Counted from the stretch's first letter, positions 14,810 to 24,700 are shown. The stretch is 27,540 nucleotides of DNA from Lysobacterales bacterium (GCA_029287515.1 JARFQZ010000164.1:1-27540), one strand, 5' to 3'. Notes: generated by a model from the letters alone, not told the origin. Program-made: numbers and translations.

Positions 14810-15577
14810 TTATTCCTTTTTGCCGTAATCGCTTGCCTCAGGCATGTGTTTCACGGTCCAGTTTTTACCGGATTTGAACGTGGAGCCCCATTCGGCCATG
14901 AACTCTTCGAACGCTTCATCGCCGCCGAGCTCTTTACTCATGATGTCATAGAAGGAAGGCTCAGAATCCGCCATGTCGGCAAAGCCCTTGTGGGCCGAGA
15001 CAATCTGGACTTGCCCGCCGTAACCTCCCGACTCTACCGAGAAAAAGCCCCAGTAGTTAGGAAAGCCATTTGCTTTCAGCGTTTCCACGATTTTCTTCAG
15101 GTGCTTCCTGAATTTCATACCATGGCCATTCTTGATGTACCAATTCTCAACCCAGAAATGGGTGTAGCCATCGAAACTTTCAGGCCAGTGGGAATACTCC
15201 TCCATTTCCTCGGTCATCATGCGTTGCGCGTGTTCGATGTGGGGTGCGACTTTTTCTTCGAAGACTTTGTTGGCTTCTTCCTGCCAGTCATACTCCTCGT
15301 CGAATTCCGCCCAGTTGTGGTTGCCTGAACGGGCCAGGTATTTGCCGGTGTGGGGTCCGGTCAGGATTTCATACCAGTTGTACTCAAAGTGTCCCTCGAA
15401 TTGGGCAACAAAGTGATGGTAGTCGGTGATGGCCTTGATCAGTTCATCCTCGTGCCCAGCTTTTGGCGTGATCAGCACGCTTGTGGCTACACCTTCGTTC
15501 TCCTGGGCCTGGGCCGGTATCAACCAGAAACAGCACGTCAATGCACAAACAATGGCCAGTTTTAAAGCTTTTTTCAT
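14810..15577 (-). CDS. Secreted protein with two dimeric-barrel-like repeats, unknown function
   Basis: The frame opens at 15790, but the ATG at 15577 is the likely start: GAGGGAG lies about ten bases upstream and the product then begins with a clear Sec signal peptide (KKALKLAIVCAL, cleavage after AQA at 24). The 255-residue protein appears to contain two similar units (about 30-130 and 138-245). Each has a strand, a Gly-His turn (PKAGHEDEL; KNGHGMKF), a long helix and a further strand with an aromatic-rich stretch (GKYLARSGNHNWAEF; GQVQIVSAHKGFADM). This pattern resembles the ABM/NIPSNAP-type dimeric alpha-beta barrel, but that is a fold impression only. It is rich in Trp, Tyr, Phe and His and probably periplasmic. 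No enzyme motif is seen. Confidence 0.75.
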   Translation of the reverse strand: MKKALKLAIVCALTCCFWLIPAQAQENEGVATSVLITPKAGHEDELIKAITDYHHFVAQFEGHFEYNWYEILTGPHTGKYLARSGNHNWAEFDEEYDWQEEANKVFEEKVAPHIEHAQRMMTEEMEEYSHWPESFDGYTHFWVENWYIKNGHGMKFRKHLKKIVETLKANGFPNYWGFFSVESGGYGGQVQIVSAHKGFADMADSEPSFYDIMSKELGGDEAFEEFMAEWGSTFKSGKNWTVKHMPEASDYGKKE

Positions 15578-15769
15578 TCGAATTTTTCTCCCTCGGTTTC
15601 TCAAGAAAGTCCGGGCAAAAAGCACGATGTCATCCCGGACAGTAACCCCAGTATAGCCGCGATCTGGAATTTTTCCGGTGAGCTGGACAACTCCTTTCTG
15701 GTGACAGGTAACAAGGTAATGGTGGATTACCGCCGGGATACGGTAGAATTCATCGTCTTTACAGGCTGA
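15566..15769 (+). pseudogene. Possible remnant of a lost gene (coding-like frame without a start)
   Basis: Between the divergent secreted-protein gene and glnS, one plus-strand frame stays open from after a TAA at 15563 to a TGA at 15767-15769. Its last 40 or so codons read like the end of a real protein (WNFSGELDNSFLVTGNKV, then DYRRDTVEFIVFTG), with about two thirds G or C in third positions by my count. No ATG, GTG or TTG opens it before residue 40 or so, so it cannot be an intact gene from here. It may be a 3' remnant of a deleted gene, or chance. I do not recognise the family. Confidence 0.3.
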
Positions 15770-15789
15770 GAGCGCCTCAGGATTGTCCA

Positions 15790-17490
15790 ATGAGCAGTGA
15801 AACCGCAGTCACTCCGACCAATTTCATCCGAAACATCATCATCCAGGACCTGGAAACCGGGAAGCATGACGGGATCATCACGCGGTTTCCTCCGGAACCC
15901 AACGGTCATCTCCATATCGGTCACGCCAAGTCGATCTGCCTGAATTTCGGCGTTGCGGCGGAGTTCGGCGGCCGCACCAATCTGCGTTTCGACGACACCA
16001 ATCCCCTCAAGGAAAATGAGGACTTTATGCTGGCCATCATGGAAGATGTCCGCTGGCTGGGATTTGAATGGGATGAACTGCTCCATGCCTCGGACTATTT
16101 CCAGCAACTTTACGAATACGCCCTGCACCTGATCAAAACCGGCAAGGCCTATGTCGAAGAACTCAGCGCAGAGGAGATCCGCGAGTACCGGGGAACCCTG
16201 AAGAAGCCGGGGCGTGAGAGCCCTTACCGGGACCGCCCGGTGGAGGAAAACCTGGACCTTTTCGAGCGTATGAAAGCCGGTGAATTCGCCGACGGAACGC
16301 TGGCGCTGAGAGCCAGGATCGATATGGCTTCACCCAACATCAATATGCGCGACCCGGTCGTTTACCGGATTCGCAATGCGTCGCATCACCGGACGGGCGA
16401 TGAGTGGCACATTTACCCGATGTATGACTGGGCGCACGGTATTTCCGATGCCATCGAGGGCATTACGCACTCGCTGTGCACGCTGGAATTCGAGGATCAC
16501 AGGCCGTTGTACGACTGGTTCCTGGACAATATCCCGGCGCCCTGTCATCCGCGCCAGATTGAATTCGCGCGTGGCAACCTGGACTACACCGTGATGAGCA
16601 AGCGCCGTTTGCGGGAACTGGTGGAAGAGGGGCTGGTCAATGGATGGGACGATCCGCGCATGCCGACCCTGGCGGGTTTGCGCCGGCGTGGATTCACCCC
16701 CGAAGCCATCCGCGCTTTCTGGACAGAAATGGGGGTTTCCAAGGCTGACAGCATTATTGCAATGGGGGTGCTGGAAAACGCAGTGCGTAGCGATCTCAAT
16801 GTCAGGGCGCCGCGGACCATGGCGGTCCTCGACCCGGTTAAAGTCGTGCTGACCAATTTTCCGGAAGGCGAGACCGAATGGCTGGAGGCGCCGGTCCATC
16901 CCCAGGATGAGGCGATGGGAACCCGGAAAGTTGCCCTGACGCGGGAGATCTGGATAGAGCGCGGTGATTTCATGGAAGACCCTCCACGGAAATTTTTCCG
17001 GATGAAGCCCGGTGGCGAAGTCCGTCTGCGTAACGCGTTTATCGTGCAGTGCAACGATGTGATCAAGGATGAACAGGGCGAAATTACGGAACTGCACTGT
17101 ACGTTCGACCCGGACACGCGTTCCGGCATGCCGGGCGCATCCCGGAAGGTCAAAGGCACCATTCACTGGGTATCGGCTGAGCACGGCCGGCCGGTCGAGA
17201 TTCGTCTGTGCGACCGGCTGTTCACTGTGCCCAATCCGCTGGGCGAGAAAGGTCGCGACTACCGGGAGTTTCTCAACCCTCATTCGCTCGATGTCATCCA
17301 AAACGCGATCGTGGAGCCTCATGTGGCGGATGGAGCGGCAGGCGATTTCTACCAGTTCGAGCGCACCGGCTATTTTTGCCACGACAATGTCGATTCGAAA
17401 CCGGGCCGCCCGGTTTTGAACCGCATCGTCACGCTGCGGGATTCCTGGGCCAGGATCGAGAAAGAGATGGCGCAGGCCGGAAAGAACTAG
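15790..17490 (+). CDS. glnS: Glutamine-tRNA ligase
   Basis: GlnRS charges tRNA-Gln directly with glutamine. The 566-residue product is close to the 554 of E. coli. Class I synthetase motifs are clear: HIGH at residues 42-45 within PPEPNGHLHIGHAKS, and the KMSKS equivalent VMSKR at 268-272. The GlnRS-specific stretch RFPPEPNG, the SHHRTGDEWHIYPMYD segment and the two C-terminal beta-barrel anticodon domains (from about residue 340) are present. Upstream AGGA is seven bases from the ATG at 15790. No intrinsic terminator of quality is visible before lemA, 98 bases downstream. Confidence 0.97.
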   Translation: MSSETAVTPTNFIRNIIIQDLETGKHDGIITRFPPEPNGHLHIGHAKSICLNFGVAAEFGGRTNLRFDDTNPLKENEDFMLAIMEDVRWLGFEWDELLHASDYFQQLYEYALHLIKTGKAYVEELSAEEIREYRGTLKKPGRESPYRDRPVEENLDLFERMKAGEFADGTLALRARIDMASPNINMRDPVVYRIRNASHHRTGDEWHIYPMYDWAHGISDAIEGITHSLCTLEFEDHRPLYDWFLDNIPAPCHPRQIEFARGNLDYTVMSKRRLRELVEEGLVNGWDDPRMPTLAGLRRRGFTPEAIRAFWTEMGVSKADSIIAMGVLENAVRSDLNVRAPRTMAVLDPVKVVLTNFPEGETEWLEAPVHPQDEAMGTRKVALTREIWIERGDFMEDPPRKFFRMKPGGEVRLRNAFIVQCNDVIKDEQGEITELHCTFDPDTRSGMPGASRKVKGTIHWVSAEHGRPVEIRLCDRLFTVPNPLGEKGRDYREFLNPHSLDVIQNAIVEPHVADGAAGDFYQFERTGYFCHDNVDSKPGRPVLNRIVTLRDSWARIEKEMAQAGKN

Positions 17491-17588
17491 CACGCTGCTT
17501 CCCCTGTTGCCGCATGACTATCGCCACCCTCATCAGGCGGGGGTGATTTGCTACACTTTGTGCTAACCGTAAAGCTGGGAGAAGCGCT

Positions 17589-18170
17589 ATGAGCTGGACC
17601 ATCCTGATTATCCTCGTTGGCGTCGTTCTGTTCGCCATTTCGATTTACAACCGACTGGTGGCGGGCCGTAACCGGTTCAAGAATGCCTTTGCCCAGATCG
17701 ACGTGCAGTTGACCCGGCGCCATGACCTGATTCCAAATCTGGTCGAGACCGCCAAAGGCTATATGAAACATGAGCGTGAGACGTTGGAAGCGGTCATAAC
17801 CGCGCGCAATACCGCCGTATCCGGGTTGAAAGAAGCCGCAGCCGACCCGTCCGACCCCGAAGCCATGAAAAGGCTGGCTCAGGCCGAACAGGGGCTGTCT
17901 GGCGCCCTGGGCCGGTTGTTCGCCCTTTCTGAAGCCTATCCCGACCTCAAGGCCAACGAGAACATGATGCAACTCTCGGAAGAGCTGACCACGACGGAGA
18001 ACAAAGTTGCTTTTGCCCGCCAGGCCTATAACGATTCGGTGATGGACTACAACACGCTGCGAGAGTCCTTTCCCAACAACTTCTTTGCCGGCTGGTTCAA
18101 CTTCAGGGCGGCGGAGTTGCTGGAAATCGAAGATGAGGTCAAGCGGGAGGTGCCCAAGGTCAGCTTCTAG
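17589..18170 (+). CDS. lemA: LemA family membrane protein
   Basis: LemA proteins are anchored by one N-terminal helix and expose a helical bundle; the exact role is unknown, though they are often paired with M48 proteases. The 193-residue product has the helix at about 4-20 (TILIILVGVVLFAISIY), then the LemA signature YNRLVAGRNRFKNAFAQIDV, the RRHDLIPNLVETAKGYMKHE block (about 45-65), and the conserved end of FPNNFFAGWFNF. Length is normal. GGGAG is nine bases before the ATG. A TACACT (17552-17557) may be its -10 box. The next gene, an M48 protease, starts three bases after the stop. Confidence 0.95.
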   Translation: MSWTILIILVGVVLFAISIYNRLVAGRNRFKNAFAQIDVQLTRRHDLIPNLVETAKGYMKHERETLEAVITARNTAVSGLKEAAADPSDPEAMKRLAQAEQGLSGALGRLFALSEAYPDLKANENMMQLSEELTTTENKVAFARQAYNDSVMDYNTLRESFPNNFFAGWFNFRAAELLEIEDEVKREVPKVSF

Positions 18171-18173
18171 CAC

Positions 18174-20108
18174 GTGAATTTTTTCGAACACCAGGATCGG
18201 GCACGCAAGCAGTCCCGCCGGCTGATTTTTGTTTTCATGCTGGCGGTGCTGGCCATCGTGGCGGCGATCAACCTGATCCTGTTGCTGGTGATGGGGGTCA
18301 CCGGTTATGAAGTCGGTGAGCAGACGCTTTCTCCGGTTGAACTGGTCAAAGCCAATGCTCACCTGCTGGCGGGCGGGGCGATCGCCTGCGTGGCTGTTAT
18401 CGGTCTCGCCAGCCTGTTCAAAACGGCCAGTCTGCGCTCCGGGGGCGGCCAGGTTGCACGGCAGTTGGGCGGTACCCTGGTCGAGTCAGACACCCGGGAT
18501 GCAAAGCGCCGCCGGCTGCGCAATGTAGTCGAAGAAATTGCGCTGGCATCCGGTGTGCCGGTCCCTGAGATCTACGTGTTGGAACAAGAGTCGGGAATCA
18601 ATGCGTTCGCAGCCGGCTTCACGCCCTCGGATGCCGCCGTGGCGGTTACAAGGGGCGCCCTGGAAAAGCTCGACCGGAACGAGTTGCAGGGTGTCATCGC
18701 GCACGAGTTCAGCCACATACTCAATGGCGACATGCGTATTAACATCCGCCTGATGGGCGCCCTGTTCGGCATCCTGTTGCTCGCCATCATCGGCAGGCGT
18801 GTCCTGATCCACTCACATTTCGCCGGCCGTTCCCGGGACAAAAACGGCGCTGCCGTGCTGCTGATCGCCTTCGGGCTGATGGCGGTCGGCTACATTGGGC
18901 TGTTCTTCGGCCGCTGGATCAAGGCCGCCGTTTCACGCCAAAGGGAATACCTGGCGGACGCTTCCGCCGTCCAGTTTACCCGTGATCCGGGCAGTATTGG
19001 CGGGGCCCTCAAGAAAATTGCAGTGTATAGCGAAGCGTCCTACCTGGACGTGGATTCTGAAGAAGTCAGTCACATGTTGTTTGGGGACGGGCAGAAAATG
19101 ATGCTGTTTTCCACTCATCCCCCCCTGCAGGATCGCATCAGGCGAGTGGATCCCGGTTTTCAGCCTGAGGAACTCGACCGTCTGGCGGCGAAGATCCGGC
19201 GCGAACATGAACACGCCAGGGAGAAAGCCCTGCGTGAACGGGAAAAGGTCGATGAAGCACCTGGTGGCTTTTTCGATGCCGGGCAGATCATCGACCAGAT
19301 TGGCAATCCGGATTGGGACCGAATGCTGATGGCGGCTGCTATTGCCGCTTCGATACCGGACAACCTGTCCAGGGCTGCCCATTCCACGGAATGGGCGCCG
19401 GAGGTGCTTTTCTATACCCTGATGGATGCAGACGCTGAAATCCGGGAGCAGCAGTTACTGGTCGTTGCCCGGAAAATGGGGGCAGACAGTGAGCTCCAGG
19501 TGAGGTCGCTGATCCAGTCTGCCGGTGTGGCGCCTCCGGAGCAACGCCTGCCCCTGCTGGAGGTGGCATTTCCCGCCCTCAAGAGAAGGCCGCCTGATTT
19601 CGTGACCCGGGTGCTGGATACCGTGAAATCACTGGTTGAAGCAGACGGCAGGGTGGATGTCTTCGAGTACCTGCTGGCCCGGGTTATCAGGATGTACCTG
19701 TGGGAATCGCACAACCCAAACCAGGTCAAGACCTCGGGTAGAAAAACTCTGAAGGCAATGGAGCAGGAGGCGCTGCAGGTCCTTGCCGTCCTGGCGCAAC
19801 ATGGCCATTCCGGTGAGGAGTCTGCTGCAGCCGCATACCGGGCCGGGGCGGATGAGCTGGGCCTGAACGCGGGAGATCGCCTGCCGCGCCGCATCGACTG
19901 GGTGGATGCGCTTGATGAAGCTCTGCCCAGGCTCGACCGCCTCAAACCGGGCGAAAAGGAAAAACTGGTGGGTGCGATGCTGGGAGTCATTCTCCATGAC
20001 GACCAGATGGTCCCCTCCGAACTGGAGTTACTCCGCGTGATCTGTGACCTGATCCACGTTCCGCTGCCGTTGCTTACTGCGCCGAGGCGAACTTCTCCGC
20101 AATCATGA
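18174..20108 (+). CDS. Membrane M48 family zinc metalloprotease with TerB-like C-terminal domain
   Basis: A 644-residue HtpX/Ste24-like protease, probably in inner-membrane protein quality control. It starts with GTG 18174, three bases after lemA. Two membrane segments (about 17-41 and 65-82) precede the catalytic domain, where the zinc motif HEFSH has His177, Glu178 and His181 and the third ligand is Glu258 in REYLADASAV. Two more membrane helices (about 190-207 and 227-246) lie between them. E. coli HtpX has about 290 residues; here a helical extension of roughly 290 follows (after about 350). Within it, EADGRVDVFEYLL (about 489-501) and HDDQMVPSELELL (608-620) look like TerB/DjlA-type acidic helical signatures. 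The gene end overlaps the convergent GMC gene by 35 bases. Confidence 0.93.
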   Translation: MNFFEHQDRARKQSRRLIFVFMLAVLAIVAAINLILLLVMGVTGYEVGEQTLSPVELVKANAHLLAGGAIACVAVIGLASLFKTASLRSGGGQVARQLGGTLVESDTRDAKRRRLRNVVEEIALASGVPVPEIYVLEQESGINAFAAGFTPSDAAVAVTRGALEKLDRNELQGVIAHEFSHILNGDMRINIRLMGALFGILLLAIIGRRVLIHSHFAGRSRDKNGAAVLLIAFGLMAVGYIGLFFGRWIKAAVSRQREYLADASAVQFTRDPGSIGGALKKIAVYSEASYLDVDSEEVSHMLFGDGQKMMLFSTHPPLQDRIRRVDPGFQPEELDRLAAKIRREHEHAREKALREREKVDEAPGGFFDAGQIIDQIGNPDWDRMLMAAAIAASIPDNLSRAAHSTEWAPEVLFYTLMDADAEIREQQLLVVARKMGADSELQVRSLIQSAGVAPPEQRLPLLEVAFPALKRRPPDFVTRVLDTVKSLVEADGRVDVFEYLLARVIRMYLWESHNPNQVKTSGRKTLKAMEQEALQVLAVLAQHGHSGEESAAAAYRAGADELGLNAGDRLPRRIDWVDALDEALPRLDRLKPGEKEKLVGAMLGVILHDDQMVPSELELLRVICDLIHVPLPLLTAPRRTSPQS

Positions 20109-21636
20109 TGGTGGGGGCATTGGTGTTGCCCGAAACCAGCGCAGGCATGATTGAAGCGTCGACCACCGACAGGTTTTGGATTCCCCGGACATTCAGCGAG
20201 GGGTCGACAACGGCCAGGTCGTCAGCACCCATCTTGCACGTGCCAATCGGGTGGTAAATGCTCTCGGCCTTGTTGCGGATGAACTCCAGTAGCTGCTCAT
20301 CCGACTGGACCGCTGAGCCGGGAAATACCTCGTCGCCGGTATAGGGCCTGAATGCATCCTGTGCGAAGATCTCCCGGGAAAGGCGCACGCATTCGTTCAT
20401 GATCCTGCGGTCATACTCTTCGCTGAGGTAGTTGGCCTGCATGGCCGGGGGCGCCAGCGGGTCCTGCGATTTCAGCCTCAGCCTGCCGCGGCTCTCGGGC
20501 CTCAGTGCGCAGGCGTGGATGGTCATGCCATGGCCGGGGAGCGTGTTGCGGCCATGATCGTCAAGAAAGGCCGGGACAAAATGCATCTGGATATCCGGCC
20601 GGTCATCGCTGGCGAAGCGGCTGACAATGAAACCACCGGCTTCGGCAATGTTTGAACTGCCCGGGCCCTTGCGGCCGAACAGGTACCGGATTCCAACGGC
20701 GATATCGCTTAACTGGTCATAAGTGACCGGTTGTTTGCAGTTCACCAGCGTGCAGACATCCAGATGATCCTGCAGATTTTCCCCCACGCCCGGCAAATCC
20801 AGCCGGACATCGATACCCTGTGACTCCAGGTGGTCGGCCGGCCCGATGCCCGACAGCATCAGCAGTTGCGGTGAGTTGATGGCGCCGCCCGACAGGATCA
20901 CCTTGCCGGCTTCGACAGAGACCGGCTTGCCTTTGCGTCGGTACTTCACGCCCGTTGCCCGGGACCCATCGAAAATGATGCCCTCGGCCTGGGCATGGGT
21001 TTGCACGGTCAGGTTCGGGCGGTCCAGGGCGGGTCGAAGGTAGGCCACGGCGGTGCTGCAGCGTTTGCCATCCCTCTGTGTGACCTGGTAAAAATCGAAG
21101 CCTCGTTGCCTGGGCCCGTTGAAATCATCGGTGCGGGGGTGCCCGGCCTGCTGTGCGGCTTCGATGAAAGTGGAGGAAAGCGGGTTGGTGTGACGCAGGT
21201 TCCGAACACCCAGTGGGCCTCCGGCGCCGTGAAAGTCGGAGGCGCCGTTTTCCTGGTCTTCCGACTTGATGAACCAGGGCAGAACATCGTTGAAACTCCA
21301 GCCCTCTGCGCCGGACTCTGCCCATGAATCGTAGTCTTTTCGGTGCCCCCTGCAGTAACACATTGCATTGATCGAGCTCGAGCCGCCCAGGACTTTGCCC
21401 CGGGGCCAATACATCTTGCGCCCGTTCATTTCCGGCTCCGGCTCGGTTTCGTAAGACCAGTTGAGGTGGTCCAGCCCGATCAGTTTGGCCAGGCCTGCCG
21501 GCATGTGGATAAAAGGGTGCCAGTCCTTACCCCCGGCTTCCAGCAACAGGACCCGGTTGTTGGGATTCTCAGTCAGGCGGTTGGCCAGCACACAGCCCGC
21601 GGAACCCGCGCCGACAATGATGTAATCAAATTCCAT
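20074..21636 (-). CDS. GMC-family FAD-dependent oxidoreductase (choline/alcohol dehydrogenase type)
   Basis: A 520-residue flavoprotein starting at ATG 21636 (MEFDYIIVGAGSAG, the FAD Rossmann motif at the very N-terminus). Upstream in-frame starts at 21681 (ATG) and 21690 (TTG) would add residues before this motif and are less likely. GMC signature 1 (RGKVLGGSSSINAMCYCRGH) and signature 2 (GAINSPQLLMLSGIGP) are present. The catalytic pair by spacing is His462 (YHPIGTCKMG) and Asn506 (SGNTNAPT). Closest in pattern to choline dehydrogenase (BetA) and to polyethylene-glycol/alcohol dehydrogenases; no betaine-pathway genes (betB, betI) are next to it, so substrate is undecided. It converges on the M48 gene and its 3' end overlaps it by 35 bases. 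Confidence 0.93.
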   Translation of the reverse strand: MEFDYIIVGAGSAGCVLANRLTENPNNRVLLLEAGGKDWHPFIHMPAGLAKLIGLDHLNWSYETEPEPEMNGRKMYWPRGKVLGGSSSINAMCYCRGHRKDYDSWAESGAEGWSFNDVLPWFIKSEDQENGASDFHGAGGPLGVRNLRHTNPLSSTFIEAAQQAGHPRTDDFNGPRQRGFDFYQVTQRDGKRCSTAVAYLRPALDRPNLTVQTHAQAEGIIFDGSRATGVKYRRKGKPVSVEAGKVILSGGAINSPQLLMLSGIGPADHLESQGIDVRLDLPGVGENLQDHLDVCTLVNCKQPVTYDQLSDIAVGIRYLFGRKGPGSSNIAEAGGFIVSRFASDDRPDIQMHFVPAFLDDHGRNTLPGHGMTIHACALRPESRGRLRLKSQDPLAPPAMQANYLSEEYDRRIMNECVRLSREIFAQDAFRPYTGDEVFPGSAVQSDEQLLEFIRNKAESIYHPIGTCKMGADDLAVVDPSLNVRGIQNLSVVDASIMPALVSGNTNAPTIMIAEKFASAQ

Positions 21637-21749
21637 ACGTTTGCGTATTGAGGCTTCGTTCCATGATATCCCATAGCACATCAGAAACAAGGCTCAAGTG
21701 GGTGAACCCTGTAAAATTGGCGGGATGACTGACTTTGGTCAAGACGCGC

Positions 21750-21755
21750 TATAAT
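21750..21755 (+). promoter_or_regulatory. -10 box of the RND efflux operon
   Basis: A perfect TATAAT lies 40 bases before the GTG start of the permease gene, in the 158-base divergent gap with the GMC gene. No good -35 is seen at 16-18 bases; ATGACT at 21725 has a 19-base spacer. Weak -35 elements often point to activator control, but no operator was identified. Confidence 0.45.
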
Positions 21756-21794
21756 TCGCCATTCCCCACCCAATCGTCTGGGATGATATAGACC

Positions 21795-24700
21795 GTGACT
21801 CTGACTAAGATTTCATTATCCAACCCTGTTGCGGTCGTCGTAGCCTGTATCCTGATCGGGATATTTGGTGTTCTGAGCCTGACACGCCTGCCGATCCAGA
21901 TGACGCCTGATATTGCGCGTCCCGAAATTTCGATCTGGACGGAATGGCGCGCGTCGGCGCCGAACGAAATTGAATCGGAAATCATCGAACCGCAGGAACG
22001 CGTGCTGAGAAGCATTCCCGGCCTGCTCAGGATGCAGTCCACCGCCCAGTTCGGCCGGGCCATTATCAACCTGCAGTTCGTTATCGGCAGTGATATGAAC
22101 CGGGCGCTGATCGAGGTCATGAACCGGTTGAACCAGGTGCCGCGTTACCCGGTGGATGCCCTTGAGCCGGTAATCAGCCTGGGAGGTGAAGACTTCGACA
22201 AGGTCATTGCCTGGTTCGCCATCACCGCCAGGCAGGGGAATCCCAGGCCGATCGAAAGTTACCAGGATTTTATCGACGACACCGTGATTACCCGCATCGA
22301 GCGGGTGCCGGGCGTCTCCCGGGTGGGCTCGTTCGGTGGCCGGAAACACGAGGTGCGTATCACTTTCGATCCGTTTAAAGCCGCCAATATCGGCCTGGAC
22401 CTGACCGAAATTGCGTTGCAGCTGGGTGAAAACGCCGATGTTTCTGCCGGCCTGAACGAGGTCGGGCGGCGGGAATACACGCTTCGGTTCAGCGGCAAGT
22501 ACGACGTCACTTCTCTGGGTGAACTGGTGCTGGAATGGCGGGAAGGCAAGCCCGTCCTGCTGCGGGACGTGGCCCGTGTCGAAATGACGATGGTCGATGC
22601 CACCAATATTCTTCATCAAAATGGCGGCCCTTCGGTGGCAATTTACGTCATTCCCGAATCGGGCGTGAATGTCTACGAGATCATGTCGGATCTGAAAGCC
22701 ACCGTTGCCGACCTTGGCGAAAACGAACTCGATTGGAACAACCTCGACATCTCGCAGGATTCGGACGATACGGTCTACATTTCAGCTTCTGTCGGCATGG
22801 TGCGCAACAACCTGCTGCTGGGTGTTTCGCTCGCCATCGTGGTTCTGTGGTGGTTCCTGCGCAAATTCAGGGCAACGCTGATCGTGGCCCTGGCCATTCC
22901 GCTGTGCCTGCTGATGGCATTCATGGTGCTGGACTTCACCGGCCGCACGCTGAATATCATTTCCCTGGCTGGCCTGGCATTCGCTACAGGCATGGTGCTG
23001 GACGCAGCGATCGTGGTACTGGAAAACATTTTCCGTCAGCGTGAAGCCGGCCTGAGCGGCAATGAGGCGTCCATGCGGGGTGTGTCCCAGGTCTGGGGCG
23101 CCCTGCTTGCGTCCACGGCAACCACGGTGGCTATTTTCATGCCGGTCATTTTTCTGCAAAACGAAGCCGGCCAACTGTTCAGCGACCTGGCGGTGACGAT
23201 CTCGGCCGCGGTCGTTGCTTCACTTCTCGTCGCGGTGACTGTCCTGCCCACCGCTGCCGCCAACTGGGTGAAAGGTGAGGCCATCGACGATCATCACCGC
23301 AGCTGGTGGCATTGGGTGACCAGCCACATCATGAGCTGGACGAGCACGCCCCGCAAACGGTGGAGCTGGGTCGGCATTTTGACGTTGACCCCCGTGGCGC
23401 TGGCGCTTTTCCTGGTGCCACCCGCGGATTACCTGCCTGAAGGTAAAAAGAACTTCGTCATGGGTTTCATGATTACCGCGCCGGGAATGGGCATGGATAC
23501 TGCCGCAGAGGAGCTGGTTGACGTCATTGACGCCCGGCTGGCTCCGTATCTCTCCGGGGAGAAAACGCCGCAGATCAAGAGCTATTTTCTTGGAACCGCC
23601 AAGGGCTGGGGCTCATTCATCGGTGGTGAGGCAATGCATGATGAGGACGTCGATGAGCTCATCGGGATTTTCAACCGGGAAATTGTGGCCGGTTTTCCGG
23701 ATACTTTCGGTTTTGTCGGGCGTGACCCGATTTTTGGTGGCTCCAGGGGTGGCCGGAAAATAGACATCGATCTCTCCGCTGATTCGTTCGATTCGTTGCT
23801 TGCCGCGGGCCGCACGGGTTTCTACACTGTGATGCAGGCCCTGCCGGAAGCCAATGTGCGCCCTGTGCCGGGGCTTGAGCTGGCCGAACCTGAAATTCGC
23901 CTGATACCGAATGATCGCAAAATTGCCGAGGTCGGCTGGAACCGCTCACGCATGGCCACCGTGGTCCGGGCGATGGGCGACGGCGCATTTCTTGGTGAAT
24001 ATTTCGACGGTACCCGCCGCTATTACGTGGTCATGCGCGCCGAGAACTGGTATTCACCGGAAGAACTGGGCGCCCTGCCCGTGGCGACTGCGAACGGAGA
24101 CGTTCTGGCGCTGGGCGAGCTTGCCTCCGTAACACGCACCGCCGGACCTTCCAACATTCGCCGCATCGACCGAAAGAGAACATTGACGCTGGAAGTCACT
24201 CCGCCACCGGACATGGCCATGGAAGAAGCCCTGAACATTATTAAGCAGCAGGTGGCTCCCAGTATTCTTGAAAGCATGCCCGAAGGAGGAACCGTCAGGT
24301 ATCGCGGCACGGCGGAGGCACTTGACGAAGCACTGACCAGCATGACCGGAAGCTTCATTCTTGCAGTGGTCATTTTGTACCTGCTGATTTCGGCGCTGTT
24401 TCGTTCATTCCGTGACTCGCTGCTGGTCGTTCTGACACTTCCGATGGCCACTATCGGAGGCGTGGTGTCCCTGAGGCTGGTGGACCTGGCGTTGTTTGCC
24501 AGCGGCGGGCAGCAGATGGATCTGCTGACGATGATCGGGTTCGTGATCCTTCTGGGCCTGGTGGTCAATAACGCAATATTGCTGGTCTACCGGGCCCGGG
24601 ATGCCGAACGCGAAGGCATGAGCCGCCGTGATGCGGTAGAGAGTGCCGTAAGGTTGCGGCTAAGGCCGATCCTGATGAGCACGACCACCAGCATTTTCGG

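Noticed and set aside
16330..17493. Long open frame (387 codons) on the minus strand opposite glnS
   Set aside because: glnS has all class I synthetase motifs in the plus frame; the minus frame gives a His/Arg/Pro-rich product with no domain, as expected of an antisense shadow.
17525..17545. Possible terminator between glnS and lemA (CACCC ... GGGTG)
   Set aside because: Only five pairs with an eleven-base loop and a very short T stretch; too weak to call.
17487..18362. 291-codon minus-strand frame opposite lemA and the M48 gene start
   Set aside because: Both plus-strand genes are clear family members with good starts; the minus frame spans their junction and shows no recognisable motif.
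20074..21636. Naming the GMC gene betA
   Set aside because: The GMC motifs fit several enzymes and no betaine pathway genes are adjacent, so the substrate is left open.
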